From the NCBI GenBank assembly GCA_963827135.1, contig CAWGZX010000005.1, positions 620,001-684,000 on the forward strand: DNA of 64,000 bases, written 5' to 3'. The DNA comes from JAJRAN01 sp963827135 (GTDB taxonomy: Archaea > Thermoplasmatota > Thermoplasmata > Methanomassiliicoccales > UBA472). The notes under the pieces were generated by a model, which was not told where the DNA came from, made no database searches, and saw nothing but the letters and a program-made list of their open reading frames with translations. Shown piece after piece: positions 22,020 to 32,000 of the stretch (position 1 is the stretch's first letter; the number at the start of each line of letters is the position of its first letter). A program made the translations under genes and the position numbers.

Positions 22020-23102
22020 GTGATTTTGTTGGCAAGCGAGGACGAGACGTTCGAGTTCGACTGCCCCGATTGCGGTCAACACATCAAGGGCATTGTCTCA
22101 AAATGCCCGAAATGTGGCGTCGAGTTCGTGATCGAGGACGCCGAGGAGATCGAGTGTCCCAACTGCAATGCCATTATCCCCTCAAGCTCCACCAATTGCC
22201 CGAAATGCGGGGTGGAGTTCGAGTTCGAGGAGGTCATCGTCACCGAGGAGGTGAGGGAGGCCCCGCCGACAACGCCCGCCCCCACCCCAGCGCCGGCTCC
22301 CGCCCCCGCACCGGCCCCTCCGCCCGCGCCCGTGGTGGACGACTCGGAGCTGAGGAAGCAGTTCCCTGAACTGGTGGCGGAGGTCAAGCCGCTGCTGGCA
22401 TTGGCGAAGGAGTACGACATCGATACCGCCGATGGCCGGCGCCTCATCGACAAGGCGGTGCGTGCCGGCAAGGCCAACGACGTCCTCTCCGCGGTCACCT
22501 ACGTCAAGGAATGCAGCAAGAGCATACACGCCGCCATCGACTCCCGCCTGGACACGGACGTGGAGCATCTCGAGGAATTGGTCAAGGTCGCAAAGTCCAT
22601 GAACTCCAACCCCGCCGGCATCAACGAGGCGATCAAGGCGGTGAAGGAGAAGAGGGAGGTCGGCAACCTACGAGGGGCTTTGGAAGAGGCTCTGGACGGA
22701 AAGAGGCAGGCGGAGAAGCTCACCGGCAAGTACATCGAGGCCCACGAGCTCGCCGACAATCTGGAGAAGCTCATCATCTCCTGCGAGCGCTTCTATGTCG
22801 ACGTCAGGGAGTCAAAGAAGCTCCTGGCCGAGTCGAAGGACGCGGGGGAGCATGGCGACTGGAGCATGATGGGCATACTCGCGCGCAAGGGTCGCGAGGA
22901 GATCATGAAGAGCCTCCCAGAGCTGGTGAACAACGAGCTGAAGAAGGCCAAGACCCAGCTCCTCGACGCCAAGGCCGAGGGCAAGGACGTCAGCACCCTG
23001 GTGAAGCTGCTCAAGGAAGCGGGCACGGCCGTCAAGCAGGAGAAGTACGACGAGGCCCTCAGCCGGCTGATCGACTTCAAGGCCGAGGCCAAGCACATCT
23101 GA
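22020..23102 (+). CDS. Double-zinc-ribbon protein with Pro/Ala linker and helical C-terminal domain
   Basis: The 360-residue cytosolic protein starts with two tandem zinc ribbons (CPDCG/CPKCGVEF, then CPNCN/CPKCGVEF, residues about 14-68). A low-complexity Pro/Ala linker follows (about 80-105), then roughly 250 residues of charged amphipathic helices resembling short helical repeats. The function is unknown; a scaffold or adaptor is a reasonable guess. The GTG at 22020 lies inside the sequence GGAGTGA, so that string may be the ribosome-binding site for a TTG start at 22029. It converges on the DnaA-core gene with 3 bases between the ends. The ribbon is very like those in the tail of the giant surface protein at 35228-42229. 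Confidence 0.75.
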   Translation: MILLASEDETFEFDCPDCGQHIKGIVSKCPKCGVEFVIEDAEEIECPNCNAIIPSSSTNCPKCGVEFEFEEVIVTEEVREAPPTTPAPTPAPAPAPAPAPPPAPVVDDSELRKQFPELVAEVKPLLALAKEYDIDTADGRRLIDKAVRAGKANDVLSAVTYVKECSKSIHAAIDSRLDTDVEHLEELVKVAKSMNSNPAGINEAIKAVKEKREVGNLRGALEEALDGKRQAEKLTGKYIEAHELADNLEKLIISCERFYVDVRESKKLLAESKDAGEHGDWSMMGILARKGREEIMKSLPELVNNELKKAKTQLLDAKAEGKDVSTLVKLLKEAGTAVKQEKYDEALSRLIDFKAEAKHI

Positions 23103-23105
23103 GCG

Positions 23106-25385
23106 CTAGAGCTTGGCCTCCTCGATTTTAGTGGGTCGCAGGACCTCCATCTCCCTTTCCAATATCGACCTCTCCTGGGGGCGGAGGCTCTCCGGGCTCA
23201 GGGAGACCATGAAGATGGCGTTGCGCTCGGTGACGCTGTCTACGACGCTGCGCAGGAACCTGACCACGCCCTCGAAGTTGGTGTTCGATACCAGGTACTG
23301 GATGTCGTCCAGGAGGATGATGGGCTTCTTCTTCTCCTCGATGAAGCCCTCGATGATGTTAACCATCCTCTCCAGGGACGGGGGGACCGTCCTCTCCTGC
23401 GCCGACTCCCGGTCCGTGAGCCATAGCAGGGTGATGTCCGCGTTCCCCGCCTTGGCGCGCAGGTTCTTGGGGTGGCTGCGCACGATCCCCAGGGCGGAAT
23501 AGCCCTCCCTGGCCTTGTTCAGCAGGATGCGGTGCGCCGCCTCCGGCTTCTCCTCCTCCACCAGGTAGGAATGGCCCTCCAGGAGCTCCGTCCTCACCAC
23601 CACCTTGCGCTGCACCTTGGCAGGCTCGACGCCCAGGATCTCCTGCGCCTTCTCCAGGGTGATGTCGGACTTGAGCAGGGAGGAGAAGGCCACGACCCGG
23701 TTCAGGCCGCCCTCCAGCTGGCGGACGTTGTCCTTGCAGGCGTCGGCGATCAGCTTCAGCACCTCCTTGGGCACCTGGAGGCCGTCCCCCCTGACCCTCC
23801 TCTCCAGGATGGCCAGGCGCGTCTCCAGGTCGGGGGGTTGGATGTCGGCGATGAGGCCGGACTCGAACCGGGTGACCAGACGCTCGCTCAGGGACGGTAT
23901 CTCCTTCGGCTGTCGGTCGGAGGTGAGGACCACCTGCCCTCCCTTCTCCATGATGGAATTGAAGGTCTGGAACAGCTCCTCCTGCGTCCGCTCCTTGCCG
24001 GCCAGGAACTGCACGTCGTCGATCAGCAGCGCGTCCGCGGAGCGGTAGGCGGACCGCATCGCCTCCAGGGTCTTGTTCTGGATGGCGTCGACGAGCTCCG
24101 TCTCGAAGGCGTCGGTCGGGACCAGGACGATGGCCTTGGAGGGGAAGCTCTTGGCCAGCTGGTTGCCGATCGCCTGGAGCAAATGCGTCTTCCCCAGGCC
24201 AGAGCGGCTGTAGATGAAGAGCGGATTATAGGACCTGCCCGGGGACTGGGCCACGGCCTTGGCCGCCGCCTCGGCGAAGCGCGAGTTCGGGCCGACGACG
24301 AAGGCGTCGAAAGTGTATCGGGGGTTGAGCGGCCGACCGTAGGCGGGCATCTCCGGCTCCGGAGGGCAGCTGGGGCACTTACCGTCCGCTCCCAAGGAGC
24401 CCCCGCACCTGTGGCATTTGAGAGGCGAGCTCGCCTCGGGGACCAGCTGCTTGTGGTACTGCATGATGAGGTCGTAGACGCCATCTATCTTCTCGTCCGC
24501 CTTCCTGCGCTCCAGCTCCCTCTCCATTTGGTCCTCGGCGCTATCCTCCTTTGGCTCGTCTAGGCCTTCGATGCGGCGCCGCAACGATTCCAGCTCCGCC
24601 TCCACGTCGAGAAGGCGCTCGGGGTCGTGCATCTTGCGCATCAGCGACTCGGCCTCGCGCTCGAAGCCTTGCGTGTCCAGGAAGCGGAGGATCTCCTCCA
24701 GCCCCTCCAGGCGCTGGATGTTCGATTCGAAGTAGGGGAGGGCCCTGGCCGCCGCCTGGGGGTCGGAGGAGTAGAGGCGGATGAGGTTGATGACGATGAA
24801 GCCCTCCCTGGCCCAGTCGAGTATCTTGTGGGCGACGTCGTCCGAACGACCAGAGAGCACCTTCAGGTCGCCGACGTTCCTCGGATTGGTGAGGCCGGCC
24901 GGAGGCACGAGCTCCATCTTGCCCACCTTGGCGTCGGGGAACTGCTTCTCCAGGTCCAGGGCATTGATGCGGCTGTGCAGGGAGATGGTCGACTCGGGCA
25001 GCAGTGAGTCCTCCCAGACGAACTCGACGGCTTGGACGGCCTTGTACACGCGCTCCATCCGGGACGCCCCGCCCTTCTTGTAGATGTAGAGCGCGATCAG
25101 CGGCTCCCCGGAGACGAAGGCGATGGCCCCCTCCGCCCTCTCCACGTTCATCTCGTAGGCCAGCTTCACGTAGCCGGAGAAAGCGTACTTCCTCACGTCA
25201 TCGAAGACCCTCTTGAGCACGCCGTCTCCGCCGCGGTAGCGATCCACCACCTGACCTTCAGGTATGCCCAGTTCGACCAGCAATTTGACCGTTTGAAAAT
25301 CGTCTAACGTCGATATATCACTATGGGTGACCTGGCATCGCCCTGGAAAGCAGCATGGGGTCGCCTGCTCCTCACCAAGAAACAT
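23106..25385 (-). CDS. Bacterial-type DnaA AAA+ core fused to a DUF835-like domain (759 residues)
   Basis: Domains in order: an alpha/beta region at about 28-125 resembling DUF2226/DUF4388 archaeal domains; helices to 310; a zinc ribbon (Cys324, 327, 337, 340); a DnaA-like AAA+ module at about 356-590; and a DUF835-like domain at about 605-750. The AAA+ part has YTFDAFVVGPNSRF, Walker A SRSGLGKTH (Lys399), Walker B LLIDDVQFL (Asp456-457), sensor 1 LTSDRQ, box VII SERLVTRFESGL (Arg506) and sensor 2 DNVRQLEGGLNRV (Arg555), all close to bacterial DnaA. The DnaA-box-binding domain IV is absent. It may be a regulatory ATPase rather than an initiator. The start at 25385 is doubtful because it coincides with an A/T element that may be its own TATA box. 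Confidence 0.85.
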   Translation of the reverse strand: MFLGEEQATPCCFPGRCQVTHSDISTLDDFQTVKLLVELGIPEGQVVDRYRGGDGVLKRVFDDVRKYAFSGYVKLAYEMNVERAEGAIAFVSGEPLIALYIYKKGGASRMERVYKAVQAVEFVWEDSLLPESTISLHSRINALDLEKQFPDAKVGKMELVPPAGLTNPRNVGDLKVLSGRSDDVAHKILDWAREGFIVINLIRLYSSDPQAAARALPYFESNIQRLEGLEEILRFLDTQGFEREAESLMRKMHDPERLLDVEAELESLRRRIEGLDEPKEDSAEDQMERELERRKADEKIDGVYDLIMQYHKQLVPEASSPLKCHRCGGSLGADGKCPSCPPEPEMPAYGRPLNPRYTFDAFVVGPNSRFAEAAAKAVAQSPGRSYNPLFIYSRSGLGKTHLLQAIGNQLAKSFPSKAIVLVPTDAFETELVDAIQNKTLEAMRSAYRSADALLIDDVQFLAGKERTQEELFQTFNSIMEKGGQVVLTSDRQPKEIPSLSERLVTRFESGLIADIQPPDLETRLAILERRVRGDGLQVPKEVLKLIADACKDNVRQLEGGLNRVVAFSSLLKSDITLEKAQEILGVEPAKVQRKVVVRTELLEGHSYLVEEEKPEAAHRILLNKAREGYSALGIVRSHPKNLRAKAGNADITLLWLTDRESAQERTVPPSLERMVNIIEGFIEEKKKPIILLDDIQYLVSNTNFEGVVRFLRSVVDSVTERNAIFMVSLSPESLRPQERSILEREMEVLRPTKIEEAKL

Positions 25386-25392
25386 TTAAATG
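25383..25392. promoter_or_regulatory. Palindromic TATA box for tRNA-Thr, possibly shared with the DnaA-core gene
   Basis: CATTTAAATG is centred about 30 bases before the tRNA 5' end. It is a perfect palindrome and also overlaps the first codon of the divergent DnaA-core frame, so it could drive both directions. Confidence 0.45.
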
Positions 25393-25417
25393 AGGTGGGC
25401 CTGTTGGGGGAATTCGT

Positions 25418-25522
25418 GCCACTGTAGCTCAGCGGCAGCCCCTGGACGGTGCGCCAGGGCCGCGAAAGAGCGACGGTTTCGTAAACCGTAGGCCGGGGGT
25501 TCGAAACCCTCCAGTGGCTCCA
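25418..25522 (+). tRNA. tRNA-Thr (CGT) with a D-arm intron
   Basis: The acceptor stem GCCACTG pairs with CAGTGGC, followed by T and an encoded CCA. The anticodon arm is ACGGT-TTCGTAA-ACCGT, giving anticodon CGT. The T arm is GGGGG-TTCGAAA-CCCTC. A D arm of GCTC-AGCGGCA-GAGC is restored only if about 30 bases between the D loop and its 3' stem are removed. The mature tRNA would then be 75 bases with CCA. Confidence 0.93.
25438..25467 (+). other. tRNA intron at a non-canonical D-arm position
   Basis: The 30-base insert contains a hairpin, CCCTGG against CCAGGG. Its 3' part (GCCGC) can pair with D-loop exon bases (GCGGC), giving a central helix flanked by a small bulge on each side, next to the D stem. 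This is the bulge-helix-bulge fold cut by the archaeal splicing endonuclease. The exact boundary is ambiguous by one G. Confidence 0.8.
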
Positions 25523-25568
25523 TATCCTTTCTCATAAGCATAGGGTGGGAGGGCGTTCGAGCCCGGTC

Positions 25569-26840
25569 TCATTCCTTCCTCAGGTACTCCTTGACGATCT
25601 TGATGGCGCAGACGTCCCCGCACATGGAGCAGCCGTCCACGTCCTCGTTGTGCCCTCTGGAGCGATAGGCGCGGGCCTTCTCCGGGTCGATGGCCAGGGC
25701 GAACATCCTCTCCCAGTCGAGATCCCTTCGCGCCATGGCCATGGCGTCGTCCTGCCGCTGCCCCCTCCCCTTGGCGAGGTCGGCGGCGTGCGCGGCGATT
25801 TTCGAGGCGATCAAGCCCTCCTTCACGTCCTCGGGGGTCGGCAAAGACAGATGCTCGGAGGGCGTGACGTAGCAGAGGAAGTCGGCCCCGTGATAGGCGG
25901 CGATGGCGCCCCCGATGGCGGCGGTGATGTGGTCGTACCCCGGGGCGATGTCCGTGACCAGCGGGCCGAGCACGTAGAAGGGGGCCCCGTCGCAGGTGGA
26001 CTTCTCGATGCGCACGTTGGCCTCGATCTGGTGCATGGGAACGTGGCCGGGCCCCTCGACCATGGTCTGGACGCCCTTCTCCCTCGCCCGCTTGACCAAG
26101 GTGCCGAGGGTGAACAGCTCCTGCAGCTGCGCAGCGTCGGTGGCGTCGTGTATGCATCCGGGCCGGAGACCGTCGCCCAGGCTCAGGGTGAAGTCGTACC
26201 TCCTCGCCATCTCCAGCAGATAATCGAAGCTCTCATAGAGCGGGTTCTCGCGGTCGTTTTGCAGGATCCAGGCCACGAGGAAGGACCCTCCGCGCGACAC
26301 CACATCCGTCAATCGGCCGCTGCGCCTGAGCCAGGAGACGCTGTCCTTGGTTATCCCGCAATGCACGGTCATGAAGTCGACGCCGTCCTTGGCGTGGAGC
26401 TCTATGCCGTTGAAGATGTCGTCCTCGTCCATGTCCACGACCGCGCTCTGGCGCGCCATGCGCAGCCCGGTCTGGTAGATGGGGACGGTGCCGACGGGGA
26501 CGTTGACCTCCTTGAGGATGGCGCGCCTGATGGCGTCGATGTCCCCCCCGGTGCTTAGGTCCATGATGGCGTCGGCCCCGTACTTGAGGGCGATGCGGGC
26601 CTTCTCCAACTCCTCCTCGAGCGAGACGTGGTCCTTGGAGGTGCCCAGGTTCACGTTGACCTTGACGCTCAGCCCCTCGCCGATCCCGCATGGCTCCGGC
26701 GCGTGGATCGGATTGTAGGGAACGACGATCCTTCCGCTCGCCACCCCTCTCCGGACCAGCTCCTTATCCAACCTCTCCTTCGAGGCGACCCTCTCTATCT
26801 CCACCGTGGAGGCGAGGCGGGCGCGGTCCATGAGCGTCAT
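25569..26840 (-). CDS. thiC: Phosphomethylpyrimidine synthase ThiC
   Basis: A 423-residue radical SAM enzyme that turns aminoimidazole ribotide into hydroxymethylpyrimidine phosphate for thiamine. Conserved segments include TVPIYQ, FMTVHCGI, DGLRPGCIHDATD, VMVEGPGH-type (here TMVEGPGHVPMHQI), APFYVLGPLVTDIAPGYDHI and GADFLCYVTPSEHL. The C-terminal cluster motif is CSMCGDVC. The frame begins 14 codons earlier, but the ATG at 26840 (MTLMDRARL) gives the usual N-terminus. I find no TPP riboswitch in the upstream gap. Confidence 0.96.
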   Translation of the reverse strand: MTLMDRARLASTVEIERVASKERLDKELVRRGVASGRIVVPYNPIHAPEPCGIGEGLSVKVNVNLGTSKDHVSLEEELEKARIALKYGADAIMDLSTGGDIDAIRRAILKEVNVPVGTVPIYQTGLRMARQSAVVDMDEDDIFNGIELHAKDGVDFMTVHCGITKDSVSWLRRSGRLTDVVSRGGSFLVAWILQNDRENPLYESFDYLLEMARRYDFTLSLGDGLRPGCIHDATDAAQLQELFTLGTLVKRAREKGVQTMVEGPGHVPMHQIEANVRIEKSTCDGAPFYVLGPLVTDIAPGYDHITAAIGGAIAAYHGADFLCYVTPSEHLSLPTPEDVKEGLIASKIAAHAADLAKGRGQRQDDAMAMARRDLDWERMFALAIDPEKARAYRSRGHNEDVDGCSMCGDVCAIKIVKEYLRKE

Positions 26841-26977
26841 AGCGTGCCCCCTAGCCCTCACCGTCCTATTTGAACATTTCACCCTTCGGAAAGGGGCCGC
26901 GGCGAAGCCTTAGCGCAATGGCAAGGGACATGCCCCCCGACCGGCTTTTTATTTCGTGATTCCGAGAGGGTCGAAAG

Positions 26978-27014
26978 CTTATATATCCAGATTGACCGCG
27001 AAGGGTATTTATAC
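26978..27014. promoter_or_regulatory. Divergent promoter region for thiC and gyrB
   Basis: The roughly 280-base gap between the thiC and gyrB starts holds two TATA elements: CTTATATATC at 26978-26987, suitable for minus-strand thiC, and TATTTATAC at 27006-27014, suitable for gyrB with a leader of about 85 bases. GGTGAT just before the gyrB ATG is its ribosome-binding site. I see no other element in the gap. Confidence 0.4.
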
Positions 27015-27124
27015 ATTCAAGGCTTTAGCTTCATCAGGAAATGGGATGGGATTAGCGACTCTGCTCGCTATTCAAAAGACAATCTACCGACCACAGGTTA
27101 GAATCACGTTCACCAGGTGATAAA

Positions 27125-29019
27125 ATGGAAGACTCAAGCTACACGGCCGACCGGATTCAGGTCCTAGAGGGGCTGCAGGCCGTGAGGAAGCGCCCGAGCA
27201 TGTACATCGGCTCCACGGACGCGCGCGGGCTGCACCACCTCGTCTATGAGGTCGTCGACAACAGCATCGATGAGGCCATGGGGGGGTACTGCTCGCGCAT
27301 CGACGTCACCGTCAACCAGGACGGCAGCGCCACCGTGACCGACGACGGCAGCGGCATACCCGGGGACGATCGAGAAGTACGGCAAGCCAGCGGTGGAGGT
27401 GGTCATGACCCATCTGCACGCGGGCGGCAAGTTCGACCGCAAGTCATACAAGGTGTCAGGAGGCCTTCATGGAGTGGGACTGACCGTTGTCAACTCGCTC
27501 TCCATGTGGCTCGAGGTGCACATCCGCCATGATGGCGTCGAGAAGGCCATCAAGTTCGAGCGCGGAGAGCTGATAGAGCGCCTGCACGACATCGGCCCTG
27601 CGGAGGGCACAGGCACCAGCATCACCTTCAAGCCCGACCCCGAGATCTTCCCCGACACCAACTTCGACGATGAGACGTTGGCTCACCGCCTGCAGAGACC
27701 TGGCGTTCCTGAACAAGAACGTGGTCATCAACTTCCGCGATCTGCGCAACGGAAGGGACGAGCACTTCCATTACGAGGGCGGGATCAACGAGTTCGTGGT
27801 CTCGCTGAACAAGACCAAGGGCGTGCTGCACGAGAAACCGATCTACATCTACGCCGAGCCGGAGGGCATGGTGGTCGAGCTCTCCATGCAGTACACCGAC
27901 GCCTTCAACGAGTACATCTTCACCTACGTCAACAACATCAACACCATCGAGGGAGGGAGCCATTTGGTCGGCTTCCGCGCTGCGCTGACCCGGACCATCA
28001 ACGACTATGCCAGGAAGAACAACTTCCTCAAGCAGAACGACGAGGGGTTCACTGGCGAGGACGTGCGCGAGGGCCTGACGGCGATCCTCAGCGTCAAGGT
28101 GCCCGAGCCCCAGTTCGAGGGCCAGACCAAGACCAAGCTCGGCAACTCGGAGGTCAAGGGCATAGTCGAGAGCACCTTGAACGAGAAGCTCTATGAGTTC
28201 CTGGAGGAGAATCCCAAGGTGGCGGAGGTGGTGGTCAAGCGCTCCATCCTTGCCGCACAAGCCCGGGAGGCCGCCAGGAAGGCCAGGGACCTGACCAGGA
28301 GGAAGGGATACCTCGAGTCCACGTCCCTGCCTGGCAAACTTGCCGATTGCTCAGAGAAGGACCCCTCCAAGAGCGAGCTGTTCCTGGTCGAAGGGGACTC
28401 AGCCGGAGGGAGTAGTAAGCAGGGTAGGAACCGCGAGTTCCAGGCCATTCTACCACTTAGGGGCAAGATCCTGAACGTCGAGAAAGCGCGGATGGACAAG
28501 ATCCTCAAGAACCAAGAGATACGCAACCTAATCACTGCCTTGGGATGCGGCATCGGCCAGGACTTCAACATCGCAAGCGCTCGCTATCATAAAGTCGTCA
28601 TCATGACCGATGCCGACGTGGACGGTGCGCACATTCGCACCTTATTGCTCACCCTCTTCTTCCGTTATATGAGACCGCTGATAGAGAGCGGTTACGTGTA
28701 CGTTGCCCAGCCCCCCTTGTATAAGGTCTACCGGGGGAGCAAGGAGCGCTACGTCTACACGGAGAAAGAGAGGGACCTGGCCATGGAGGAGCTGGGCAAG
28801 GGCGCGCAGATTCAGCGGTACAAGGGACTTGGAGAGATGAACCCGACCCAGCTCTGGGAGACCACCATGGACCCGGCCAGGCGCGTGATGAAGCAAGTGT
28901 CGATCGAGGACGCGGTGAGGGCGGACGAGCTCTTCACCATCCTGATGGGGGATGAGGTGCAGCCCAGGCGGGAGTTCATCATCACCCATGCCAAGGAAGT
29001 GGAGAACCTGGACGTGTAG
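27125..29019 (+). CDS. gyrB: DNA gyrase subunit B, two frameshifts
   Basis: Joined across frames this is a normal GyrB of about 630 residues. Frame 1 (to about 27368) has the GHKL ATPase motifs VRKRPSMYIGS, EVVDNSIDEA and DDGSGIP. Frame 2 (about 27370-27700) has EVVMTHLHAGGKF and SGGLHGVG. Frame 3 (about 27700-29019) has the transducer and the TOPRIM domain with LVEGDSAGG, TDADVDGAHIRTLL and YKGLGEMN. The first break follows CCCGGGG, where two bases appear lost. The second lies in CGCCTGCAGAG, where one base appears extra. All motifs are intact, so the breaks look like assembly errors. The gyrA gene starts 9 bases after the stop. Confidence 0.93.
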
Positions 29020-29028
29020 GTGGTAAAA

Positions 29029-32000
29029 ATGGAAGGATCTCAGGACAACCAAAACCAGCCGCCCGCGGACCAGAAGAACGTGGTCAACCGCCCCATCGAG
29101 AAGGAGATGGAGAAGTGCTACATCGACTACGCCATGAGCGTGATCGTGTCCAGGGCTCTGCCTGATGTTAGAGACGGCTTGAAGCCGGTCCATCGCCGCA
29201 TCCTCTATTCGATGTACGACATGGGCCTGACCTCTGGCAAGAAGTACATGAAGAGCGCCAGGGTGGTCGGGGAGTGCTTCGTTGCCGGCACGAGGGTGCT
29301 AACAAAGCGCGGATCGATCAAGATCGAGGATGTCCAGAAAGGGGACCTCGTTTACACGCAGAACGGCCATGCAAAAGTGACCGAGTTATTTGAAATGCCC
29401 GCGAGGGACCTGGTGAAGATCACCCTTGAAAACGGAAATAACTTGATTGTCACACCTTCCCAGCCGCTCAAGGTGTTCAAACCCGGCCTCAGATATGAAT
29501 GGAAATTGGCAAAGGACATTTCAAGCGAAGACGTCGTGGTCCTAAGGACTGGCTATCCCAAGGACGTACCATATGTGAAGCTTCCCTCGTGGCAGGGAAA
29601 GGATATGGTATTGGACGAGAACATGGCCTATTTGATTGGCCACTTCCTGTCGGACGGATGGTTCGAGAGCGACCAAGGACGATTTTGCTTTTTCTCTGAA
29701 TGCTCAAGCGTTATGGAAAAGGTACGTGATTGTCTCATCTCTCTGTTCGACTACGAACCCTCAATCGAAGGCTGGACGCAGGATTTGCACTGTATGGGCC
29801 CCTCATGCCCGGTTTCAATGGTCCACCAAGTTAGAGTGAATCGCAAATCTATCAATGAGTATATCTCAGCATCATTCGGAATAGACGCCAGCTCGAAGGC
29901 TCCGACGAAACGGATACCAGAACAATTCTTCCATTCACCGATTTCTGTTCAATCGGCTTTGCTCTCTGGGATGATAGACGGCGATGGATCCGTGCATTCA
30001 GGAAGGAACCTGATTCAATATACCAGTGTCTCGCCTGACATGATCACGGACATGCAATTGATCATGCAGAACCTTGGGGTATTGTCCCATAGGTATGTTC
30101 AGCCGCCCAGCCCAAATACCAATCGGTTGGTTAACGGGCGCCCAATCAGACACAATCACCATTCCCACAGCCTGGAAATCGCGGGACGTTATTCCAAGGT
30201 TCTTGCCAGGCTGTTGAATCTTGAGCATCCCACGAAGGCGGAGAGAATAACCCGCATTCAAGGCTCAAGGCTCACGCAATCGACCTTCGATACTATACCA
30301 TTTGCCTCCGAAACAATCTTCCAAGAACTATCTGACTATCATATCGGAAGTGGATGGTACGAGGACGAGCAAGGACACAAGTTCCGTGATGGCATATCAT
30401 ATCCTAGCGGCTCAAAGATCCGCTATTCAAGTGATTTGAAGCAGAAAGGATTGAGCGTATGCCAAATGGTTGATTGGGGCGTCCACTCTAAGTTAAGGAG
30501 AATCGGCTCCAAACTTGCGCCCATCATTGACGACATTGTTGAAAATGATCTGCACTTTATCCATGTGAGGAAAGCTGAAAAGGCGACCCCCCAGCCTACC
30601 TACGATCTTCAAGTTGAAGGAGCCCACGAGTTCCTCGCGAATGGGGTCGTCTCCCACAACTGCATGGGAAAGTACCATCCACATGGAGACTTGGCCGTTT
30701 ACGACTCGCTCGTTAGGATGGCCCAGACCTTCTCTTTGCGCTATACCCTGGTCGATGGGCAGGGGAATTTCGGCTCTGTCGACGGCGACTCCGCGGCGGC
30801 CATGCGTTATACCGAGTGCAAGTTGGAGAAGATAGCCGAGGAGATGCTTCTCGACCTGGAGAAGGAAACCGTTGACTGGCTGGACAACTTCGATGGCAGC
30901 CTGAAGGAGCCCGCAGTCCTTCCAGCTAAGCTCCCTAATCTGCTGATCAACGGAACCTCGGGGATCGCCGTGGGAATGGCCACCAACATCCCTCCACATA
31001 ACCTGAGAGAGGTCGTGGATGCGCTGGTGACGCTGGCCGAGAAGCCCAACATCGAGGTCTTTGACCTGATGCAGATCATCAAAGGCCCTGACTTTCCGAC
31101 CGGGGGCATAATCTATGGGATCAACGGCATCCTTGAGGCTTATTCCACCGGCAAGGGACGCCTGAAGGTCCGCGCTCGCACCAACATCGAGGAGAAGGCG
31201 GGCAAGAGGAGCATCATTGTCACCGAGATACCCTACCAGGTGAACAAGGCCACCCTAATAGAGACCATCGCGGAACTTGTAAAGGATAAGAGGGTCGACG
31301 GGATCACCGACCTCCGGGATGAGAGCGACCGGGACGGCATGCGCATCGTCATGGAGCTCCGCCGCGACGTGATGGAGGAGATCGTGCTCAACCAGCTCTT
31401 CCAGCACACCCAGATGGAGGTCACGTTCGGCGTGATTAACCTGGCCATCGTCAATAACGAGCCCAAGGTCCTCACTCTGAAGGAGACCCTGCAGCACTAC
31501 CTTTCCTATCGTAAGGAGGTCGTCACCAGGCGTACTCGCTTCGACCTCAAGGAGGCGCAGAAGCGCCACCACATACTCGAGGGCATGATAAAGGCCGTGG
31601 ACGCTCTTGACGAGACGATAGCGCTCATCCGCGCCGCCATAAGCCCCGAGGAGGCGCGCGACGCCCTCATGGCCCGCCTTCAGATCGACGAGGAGCAATC
31701 CAGGGCCATCTTGGACATGCGCCTGCAGAAGCTCACTGGCCTGGAGCTGGAGTCCTTGCACAAGGACTTCCGCGAGGTCATCGAGCTCATGCGGCAGCTG
31801 GAGGAGATCCTCGCCTCGGAGGAGAGGATCATGGGCATCATACGCTCCGAGCTGCTCGAGCTCAGGGAGAGGTATGGCGACGAGCGCAAGACCGAGATCG
31901 TTGCCAACGCGCTGGACCTCGACGAGGAGGACCTCATCCCAGTGGAGGACATGGTCGTCATGATAACCTCCGACGGCTACGTCAAGCGCATCCCGCTCTC

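Noticed and set aside
23472..24563. A 363-codon frame antisense to the DnaA-core gene
   Set aside because: The opposite strand carries unmistakable ATPase motifs. This product is low-complexity Leu/Gly/Asp/His.
26883..27124. Possible TPP riboswitch upstream of thiC
   Set aside because: I could not find the conserved CUGAGA and ACCUGAU segments in order on the minus strand, so no riboswitch is called.
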